This document shows, one piece after another, positions 23,301-64,000 of a stretch of 64,000 bases of DNA (position 1 is the stretch's first letter; each line of letters opens with the position of its first letter). A program made the position numbers and the translations under genes. Below the pieces are notes generated by a model that was not told the origin of the DNA, ran no database searches, and saw only the letters and a list, made by a program, of their open reading frames with translations. This stretch comes from Ectobius pallidus. Lineage: Eukaryota; Arthropoda; Insecta; Blattodea; Ectobiidae. The DNA is taken from positions 51,362,923 through 51,426,922 of the forward strand of contig CAXKWD010000002.1 in assembly GCA_964059195.1 (NCBI GenBank), given 5' to 3'.

Positions 23301-24410
23301 AAAACTCTGCTAGATTCTTTTTCCATTTACTTGGCAGTATTCAAATTAGAATGTAGATTTAATGTGGTAGCAGGAGAAATGAAAAAGGATTAACTCAAAT
23401 ACTGTTCACTGTAATTTGCTTACTGATCTGAGATGGTCAATTTAGGCCTACCTTGATATTCATAGATGTTGGGTTAAGACATTTAGAAGTCTCATTACAA
23501 CTGTGGTCCCAAATTTTAATATTACCATTCTTAAACTGTCTCATTAGTTAATAAATATGCATACACAGAAATCTAAGTGATACGAAACATACAGAATATT
23601 TTAGAATCCAAAAACCACAAATTCTAATAAAACTGGATGTACAAATATTACCAATATTTTTGCTATCTTTCAGTTGGCAAGAGATCAAAAAATAGCAGTA
23701 ACTTTTTATGAACAACACTTGACTATGTTTAAGAAAGCTATGTTTTGTGGAAATGGACAAATTTTACACACCAACAAGTAATTATATTAGTCAGCTGTGA
23801 TGAATAGAAAATGGACAGAAAGATCTTCGCTTCTAATTGAAAATCTATAATTTCAACCACACAATAGGCCTATGTAAGTTTCTGAGATCAAAAGATATCG
23901 AATTTATATGTATTAATCTGTAACTGGTATTGTTTCCTATAATTCTAATCTCTGTCATTTTAAGATCAAAATTCAATGCATGGGACATTGTCTTTCTACC
24001 ATTACCTTACAGATAATACTTTTAGGGTTACAAGAACTCATAAAATATAAATAAAAATGACAAGTCATTATTTAGAAACATCTGAAATTTGGATTAATAG
24101 TGAATGGTAAATACAGAAATAGAACATATTTGTTAGTTGAAATTTACACATACATTGCCTCCCTAATAAAGGCAATTTGTCTAATTTCAGTTTCCTTTAT
24201 TGCTAAATCTTGTTTTGTAATCATGGCTGAAGTCACAACTGGCAATCTATAACTGACTATATTTACTTAATGGCAAATTGGACAATCTGTTTGTTATTAT
24301 TTACATTAGGAAATTTGAAATGTTATCACAATTTACAGCAGTTTTGTTCCTCTCTTTTCATTTCTCTTTTACTCCACAGTACTATGTTTGATATTTACCA
24401 CAGTGCTTTG

Positions 24411-24418
24411 ATTTTATT
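24411..24418 (-). terminator. Candidate polyadenylation signal for CenG1A
   Basis: An AATAAA hexamer on the minus strand lies about 125 bases past the CenG1A stop. It would give a very short 3' UTR; further downstream signals are equally possible in this AT-rich DNA. Confidence 0.25.
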
Positions 24419-24541
24419 TAGATCGGGTTTCTGGCTTACAGTATTTGCTCCCTATACAGCAGTGGACAAAGATTCTTTCTCCTTCTTGTGGGTCGCTCCG
24501 GAACTTCTCCTGGGCAGAGTCTGACTGCCCATCCCCTGGCC

Positions 24542-57340
<32,799 letters not shown>

Positions 57341-57544
57341 CTGTGAAAGAAGAAAGGAAGGAGTTAATAGACGTTTGGGGTCGTTTTTGTGCTGAAAACC
57401 ATAGTCAACAAGTTTTGGTAGCATGTCACGAAGAAAAGCTTCTTTTCGAAATATGTTTAAATATTATTCGGGGTACTGAAAATTCAAAGCACCCCCGAAG
57501 TCAGAGCGAAGTCAACGTGAATTGCACATTTGTTATCCTAATCG

Positions 57545-58075
57545 AGCCGTTATTATTTTGCATATAAAGTCATATTTTGGTAATTTTCAGGGCCGTGGTC
57601 ATATTTTCGATCATATTTTGTAATTTAACATCGTATTTCAGTTATAAATTAAGTAAAAGAGTACAATTACGCAGTAATCGCACTAAATTGTCGACTTTGT
57701 AACTGAAATGTAAAGGAACAATAACAAGTAATAGCACAATTCCTCCTTGTTGTTAACAACTTCCAATATACATGTTTTAAAAATATTTTCAGTTCACATT
57801 TGCAGTGGTATCTGGAAACATTAACAGATTAGAAGTTACTTACAAGTAAAACTTTAAATCACTTGTAAGATTGTCAAAAATAATTATCTGATTGAATTTA
57901 TGTGATATAACAATTTAGTGTCATTAAATGTTTTAAATCATAACATTTATTTTTAGAAAATACGTTCTTTTATGAACGTATTATTTTATTTAGGGTTTTT
58001 GGTCATATTTAGTCATTTTAAAGTCATATTTGCAGTCGTATTTTCCACTTTTTAGGTCATACTGATATACATATG
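57545..58075 (+). repeat. TCATATTTTGG-rich repeat element
   Basis: Starts GCATATAAAGTCATATTTTG and ends among GTCATATTT and TAGGTCATACTG motifs. The left 110 bases correspond to 20250-20350. Reiterated TCATATTT units on both flanks recall the reiterated motif of 56000-56651. No target duplication identified. Confidence 0.5.
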
Positions 58076-58724
58076 GCTGGGAACAAGAATTACCTAAGCA
58101 AGAATATCTGTGTAGTTAGCTTACCCACTTCGCAACAGTATGGCTCTTTTCTGTACGCGCATTTTCCTCGGTGAAGTTCGACAGAAGTAGGAGATTTCAA
58201 AACAGGTGTGTTCTCTTCATTTTGTTCTTATTCTTCATTTTGTTCTTATCTGTACATACGACCTTGTGTTAACCTTATATTTTTATATGGATGCTCATAA
58301 CTTGAATATACTGTCAATATGTATCATCTTTACAGCACATAAATGTGTTAATTCAAACACTCCTGACACATCCAACATAGGCAAGAGTGAGTTAATCATA
58401 TAGAGAACAGCAAATACCGCTGATTGTAGATATACTTTACACTTCTCTATGTAAAGAAGGAAGTGCATGACTCGGATTCATTAACACGTACAAGAAAGCA
58501 AATTAAACGTCGTTTACAGTGGTAAAATCAGGTTTCTTTATTTCATATTATGCAGTTCACTGCAGGTGTGGCTTTCAAATACAGGGATTGATAAAATTAA
58601 TTACGTCAGATACACAATTAGCATACGATGTTTCAAGTAATATTTTGGGAATTGCCGACTAATGAAACAATGTCAACTCCAGAAGAACATGTACTTATAG
58701 TACTTATAACGACTATTTACATAG

Positions 58725-58982
58725 GTAAAGGTATCCTAAGGATCCCTATACAGGCCATGGAGGCCCAGAGGGTTCCAGGAGGTTGAGGCTCCCAGATTTT
58801 GGACATTCGACACATGAAGGTGATAAGGTTGTCAGCCTTACGCACCAACCGCCTTTACCCCCAGGATTGCTCCTGGTACTCATTTCTGTTAGAGGCTGAG
58901 TCGACCCCAGGGCCATAGTGCCACCAGAAGGATTAGGCCAATTGAAAAATCTCAACGACCTCATCGGGAATCGAACCCGCGA
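58725..58982 (-). mobile_element. SINE with 14-bp target duplication, 5'-truncated head
   Basis: GACTATTTACATAG occurs on both sides (58711-58724 and 58983-58996). On the minus strand it starts CTCGCGGGTTCGATTCCCGA, a B box right at the end, so the A-box part of the tRNA-like head is missing. The body matches 6043-6169 plus 8548-8635. The tail side reads GGATACCTTTACC on the minus strand. Confidence 0.8.
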
Positions 58983-58999
58983 GACTATTTACATAGTAA

Positions 59000-60790
59000 T
59001 GCCAAATACAGTGTACAATTGAAAATATTAGGTCTACAAATTTCATCCAATATAACTTATAATTTTTTATTTTTTTTAATATATAATTTTTAAGCTGTAG
59101 TAAATGTGAAATTAACGGAATTTCCATGTCGGTTTTGAATATTATGTTTTTTATTAATTTTAAGTGTGCAACAAAAAAGTTCTATCAAATAAAAGTATTC
59201 CCAACCGCTGTGTTCAATGATGAACTGTTTTGATAAGGAAGCTACAGGCATGAAGATGTTTTATAATTCAATCCTTGTGAATTTACATAAAAAACGAGTA
59301 CACGTAGGTGTGATAAAATGAAAACAAAACTATAAAATTGTAACAGGTATTTGTGATTGGTTAAAATGACACTTTTCTTATATTGGATTGGTCTCTGATG
59401 GATGTGCTAAATAGTGATCCTAAACCCAACTACTGCAACAAAACATGTGTTCAAACTCTTATCCTTTTAATTCTTTTGAGGAGTCTAGTTACGACCATTC
59501 ATACATACCGTAAGACATTAGAATTAAAAAGTAAGCAAGTAAGCAAGGTAGGTTATTACAAGGCAAAGCCACTGTCATGTTGCATTGTTGCTGATAATGA
59601 ATACGGTAATGTTTGGTTCTCTTAAGCAAGGGAAGAGAGTGCTGTGCGTAAGCTGGTCATGCCTGTTTTAATCTAGTCAGTTTGGCAACTTTTCTGGCCT
59701 TCTACACCTGGTCAAGCAAACAAAAGGAGTAGCTGGACTGCAGTAAAAGCCTCGCTGTAACCTTCAGTTACAGTATTCATATTCATTAACAGCATTAACA
59801 GTATCCGGTATTCACTAACCACAATGTTCAACATCTCTCATAGAACCCTATGTTACCGCTAGCAATATCAAGGGACTTTTTTATTATGTACTTAAGGCCC
59901 TTGAGGCCCACAAATAAACAAGTCCCTTACCTTTACTTCAGTAAGTCTTGTTCTTATAGGTTTTAATTTTTTTAAGTTTATCATCTTCAATACATGTACA
60001 TAAGAAAGATTTCCTTACAATTTTCCCACTTTTTTCATTAAGACGCCACCGAATGAGCACATGTTTGTGGTCGGAGGCAGTTCAGAGATAGATATAAATA
60101 TATCAAATAAAAATAAAAAGTATTTTAAATCAAAATGCAATTAAAATCATTTATAGTAATAATAGGAAATAGATTTTAAAAAGAAAAAAGAGACATAAGA
60201 AATAAAAATTGATATATTAAAATTAATTATTTTCTAAAATTTGTAATTGTTCAGATGAATTAAGTCATGGCTATGTTTAACGATGGAATTGAATAATCTG
60301 TGACCAAAACCAGAGGTGTGTTTTAACCCTGCAGATGCGAAACGTTCAGGTTCAATATTAAATGCTGTTTGGTTTCGTCTTGTATCTTAAGTACGGGGAT
60401 GTGGCGTTGGAATTAAGGTTGGATTTCCGTTATAAGTATATGAATGTCATCATGTCACCATATAACCATATAACAAATCAATAGTATTGTAGTTGTTTAT
60501 TTTTAATGATTCACTATTCGTGAAATGAAAGATGTATACACATAACAATCATGAAAAAATCATGTGATTGCTGGTAATATATATTTTGCTAAAACTACTT
60601 TAAATGTTTCGCTTAGTAAATATGTAATATAAAATGCACTAAAACAGTACTGGTAGGCCTAATTGTTGGGTTCCTCTGAGATCAGCAATAAAATTATTTT
60701 TTAAATTATTTTACTGAAAATATTTTATAGCTGTTCCTGTATTTAGAAGGCAGAATCTCTTATCGATAGTAATAATCCACAAAAACGAGT
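59000..60790. other. Probable CenG1A intron DNA without recognised features
   Basis: AT-rich, no gene recognised. Intronic status is inferred because the first CenG1A exons are not in the window. Confidence 0.4.
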
Positions 60791-60798
60791 CTCTAACG

Positions 60799-61474
60799 CA
60801 GTGGCGACTCCTGGTTTTTTAGTGTGTAGGATGGTGTGGAGAGAGCGAATTAACCCATTCACTGCTATTGATGTACATATGCGTCGCCGTAAAAAAATGC
60901 ATAAAGGATGAGATGTAAATTTAATACAATAATGCTTTATCGTAAAATATCAAAATATTTAACCATGTATGAAAATTGTCGTTTACGGAAATCAGATATT
61001 TCGCTATAATTTTCGTAGTTATCAAACTTGATATTATTCCAGGAATACTTATATTGAAATATAAACAGCACTGTAAAGTTTAATAACAGCTAGGCCTATA
61101 ATATATACCAAGAAATGAAATAAATAAATATTAATATAAATATGATCACTCCCCACTTAGAAAACAAGCTATCGAACGTGAGGAAGGACTGTACTGTAAG
61201 ACGTCCTCAACTTCCTCCATATAAAACTGGCTTCTCACCGCCTCACCCTTCACTTGCCAGAGCTTTAACAACGGCATGGATACACTGAGGACGTCCTCTC
61301 AAATACCCACCTGCTCAAAACAGAACCGCTAACTTCCTTCCCGAGTGCTCTACAATAACGCTGTTTTGTCATTTTATTGTTTTAATTTTGACAATGAATG
61401 CTAGTAAACATTTATGTAGATGAATGATGAAGTGTAGGATGATCCTCACATCCTATATGGAATAATCGCCACTG
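60799..61474. mobile_element. hAT-like MITE (CAGTGGCGA ends, 8-bp duplication)
   Basis: CTCTAACG flanks the element (60791-60798 and 61475-61482). Ends read CAGTGGCGACTCC and (mirrored) AATCGCCACTG. The central part around 61190-61330 is GC-richer (GGACTGTACTG...CGTCCTC). It is 676 bp and non-coding. The terminal consensus resembles that of 45998-47581. Confidence 0.85.
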
Positions 61475-62508
61475 CTCTAACGTCTCTAACCTTTACAATG
61501 CTGAATTTATACAATAATATATGCAATCATCAAGTGAAATCATCACTGGGATGTAAGTTTGAAATCAATGGAGACAATTGCAAGAGAATAACTAGTTTCT
61601 ATATATTACGATCATAACAACAATATAAAAATTCTCACATTTTTACATATAGCTTTACTCTGTATATATTATATTTATGCTTTTATACAGTTTTTGAAGT
61701 AACGAATTTATACGTCAGTAGCAGTGAAAAGGCTAAGGTCCCCTAGTATTGCTAGGATTAAATCACTTGAAAATGCACCGACATATTATATGACGGAATA
61801 ACAGAATGAAACATTTTAGCCACTAGGTGTGATGTTAGGACATATGAAATATTTGTCTAGTCGTTTTAAATATTATACGTTTCGGCTCTTGTTCGAGAGA
61901 AATGTCTGTCACTCATATTCCGCGTGTTTGATAATGACTAATAACGTTTAGCAATTCCTCGGATATAGATCAATCACGATCGTTTATCTTATAAAATGCT
62001 TGCTATTAATATGATGTTTTATCGATAAAATCGTCTGCTCGTTACTGGACATGTAAGCATCAGTGTGCAATGATTAATGCGTCACACGCTGTCATTTAAG
62101 CATAACGAAAACAGATTTTATACAACATAACTTCTTTGGAAATTGAAATAATAAAAATGTACATTGATTAAAACACAATTTCGATTCGATGCAAGCCAGT
62201 TGGTGTGCTTTTATTCTGTTCTGCTGTTAGCTTACCTGAATGAAGTTAACTATGCCTTATAAGCACCATTGGTAGCACTGTCACAACATGGTAACTTAAA
62301 TCGGTTCATGTATGGTTGATTCATAGTATGCCGTGATCTCGTAGCTGTTAGTTTTGTTTTTATACAACAAAGCACGAAAGTAATTATTATTTGTATAATC
62401 CGTTACACATTTATTCATGGAATAGTCTTAATAAACCCAACTCTAGTTGACGAGTTTCATCAGATAAATTCGCTCCTCTACCAGGCTTGCTGTGCACTGT
62501 ACAAGTGA

Positions 62509-62718
62509 TGGGATGCAAAATTCTAGATCCTCTATGAGCCATAAAAAACTATATCAAGCGTTTTCTGAGGGAATAGTTTGAGTGTAATAAGTCGTTCTTT
62601 CTATTTCAAATTATAAATGCCTATATAAGGACCTAGAATTTAAAATTGAAAATCCTTCATAAGTTAATTTCCAATTACAAAATACAAAACCCGGGCGACG
62701 CCGGGTCTTTTAAGCTAG
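62509..62718 (+). mobile_element. Helitron-like 3' end with intact hairpin and CTAG terminus
   Basis: Near the end, ACCCGG (62689-62694) and CCGGGT (62701-62706) form a 6-bp stem around GCGACG, followed by CTTTTAAGCTAG and a T. A hairpin 8-12 bases before a CTRR end inserted before T is the Helitron 3' signature. The 5' end (expected TC) was not identified, so the size is a minimum. Confidence 0.65.
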
Positions 62719-62719
62719 T

Positions 62720-64000
62720 TGTATATAAATATCTTCCTCACCATACTGAACTGGCTTGAAGCTCTATGCAACGAAAGCTACAGTTATGCTTCTACTGAGG
62801 GTTGTTCGTGCACACTTGCTCACTATCTTAGAGAAGTTCAAACAGGACAACTCTATTCTACGAATGCATTAAAAAGATCATCCTCTGATTCTATCCCTCC
62901 TAATTTCAATGTAAAACTCGCGATAAAATACGCAACGTGAATATGAACGTGCATGGCAGAGCTAAGCTAGTCCATTAGCAGGTCTATACAAGCAATTATT
63001 ACCTTATTAATACCAATGCAGTCATTGAGAAAGATTAGAAGAATGACAGATATGTCTGGTCACCAGTTACGAAACTCACAATTAGTAATAACGTTCAAGA
63101 ACAATGGTGTTTCCCTGTATGGTTAATGCATAAAAATTCACAGAAATGTTTACATCAAGGTGCATAAACAAACCTTCGTGCCACGTCCGTTCTGTAGAAC
63201 TGTTTACCTGGTGGTACTAGTCTGGTTATCAATTAACAACACTATGGGAGCCCGTTTTAACTGGGAGGATATTACATCATTATGTGTAAGGAGGAATAAT
63301 CATCCTGATTAAAAATATTTTAACAGACATTTACATTCGAGTGCATGGAATTTTTCCGATACGATGCGCAATAGTTTTTGTTGGTAAGGGAATTCTAAAC
63401 CAGCTCCTCCATGCCCACTCCTCACTTCTGCTCTTCCCCCCCCTTTTTTGCGATGGCGGATACGGGTAAGAGCCTCTAGATTCGTTGACAGAATATGACT
63501 TCAGAATTAATCTTAACCTGGTTCGATAAGGGAAGTAACTTTTTGTTTGTTGTCCATGTCCTTTGGTTTCTGGATGTACGAAGAATACATTATTTACAAG
63601 GTAATTTCATCCAACTCTCCACGTAATGTGTGTCTTATTCCCCCATCACCCGCTCCTGTATTCAGAGGGTAATGTTTAAGTGCCAGACTTTTGACATCAG
63701 ACCAATACGAGTCGGTCTCATCCAGGGGCTGATTAGGCATTCGTTGTGACCCACGCCTCACAGCCACTCAAATGAAATTCCATCCCCTTTCACCACTTAT
63801 CTAGGCCTGAGCGTTATTCACAGGCTAACACACGTGATCGGAACTTGAACTCAGACCAATAAGAGATGGACCTGTAATAAGGAGATTCAACGCCAAATTT
63901 AAATAAAGAAAAACACTAGAAGAAACCAGAAGCATCGGAAAGTTTCCATGCACTCTTTCTGTCCCCTCGTTGCATACACGAAAGGTAAAAGTTTTGCTTC
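62720..64000. other. DNA at the right edge without recognised genes
   Basis: No CenG1A exon matching the upstream GTPase-like domain was found. SINE-like sequences (a B-box-like GATCGGAACTTGAACTC near 63837-63853 and the repeat CTCAGACCAATAAGAG) suggest a repeat remnant around 63690-63870. Confidence 0.35.

Larger units (their letters stand above)
16300..24410. other. Long stretch without recognised genes; comparatively transposon-poor
   Basis: Apart from a retrotransposon 3' end (17583-17671), a MITE (18227-18511), a TCATATTTTGG repeat fragment (20250-20350) and a G-run (21675-21690), no coding or RNA feature was recognised over about 8 kb. The proximal part, adjoining the CenG1A stop, may be a long 3' untranslated region; that is inference from position only. 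Confidence 0.4.

Noticed and set aside
63435..63453. ATGGCGGATACG followed by GTAAG, resembling a first exon with donor on the plus strand
   Set aside because: Too short, no downstream exon visible, and no recognisable peptide.

Overview
The window looks like nuclear DNA from an insect, probably a large-genome hemimetabolous species such as a cockroach or termite. The evidence is AT-rich, intron-rich DNA packed with many transposon families, an insect-type ionotropic receptor and an animal Arf-GAP gene. The species call is an inference from style and gene content. I see no prokaryotic operons, CRISPR arrays or viral genes.

Two cellular genes can be supported, both on the minus strand. At positions 1-1712 lies the intronless 5' part (570 codons) of a divergent ionotropic receptor (IR); its C-terminus lies beyond the left edge. 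From 57340 down to 24542 run the last 13 coding exons of the centaurin-gamma/AGAP gene (CenG1A). They encode the end of the GTPase-like domain, a low-complexity Ser/Thr/Pro/Asn linker, a split PH domain, a C4 zinc-finger ArfGAP domain, ankyrin repeats and a C-terminus ending in S-S-V-I. All 13 exons join in frame at GT/AG boundaries, about 775 codons in total. The first exons (G1-G3 part of the GTPase domain) are not visible and should lie to the right of 64000.

Layout: 1-1.7 kb IR gene; 1.7-24.5 kb intergenic, with retrotransposon scraps, a PIF/Harbinger-like element inserted into a SINE (6.2-8.5 kb), several MITEs and a large hAT-like foldback element (11.4-12.4 kb); about 16.3-24.5 kb comparatively transposon-poor and just downstream of the CenG1A stop; 24.5-57.3 kb CenG1A, whose introns hold a tRNA-derived SINE, two palindromic insertions each carrying a head-to-head pair of tRNA-like modules, a non-coding LTR element with near-identical 1273-bp LTRs, a hAT-like element nested in a dead retrotransposon, and an R4/Dong-like fragment inside a TAA repeat; 57.3-64 kb part of the next CenG1A intron, with more MITEs, a SINE and a Helitron-like 3' end.

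The most unusual items are the two palindromic tRNA-like insertions (32415-32720 and 35821-36534), each bounded by its own 12-14 bp target duplication, and the LARD-like LTR element (40240-45827) with no detectable gag or pol. Two hAT-like elements also carry pieces of non-LTR retrotransposon coding sequence. The IR and CenG1A have no evident functional link; they are simply neighbours.
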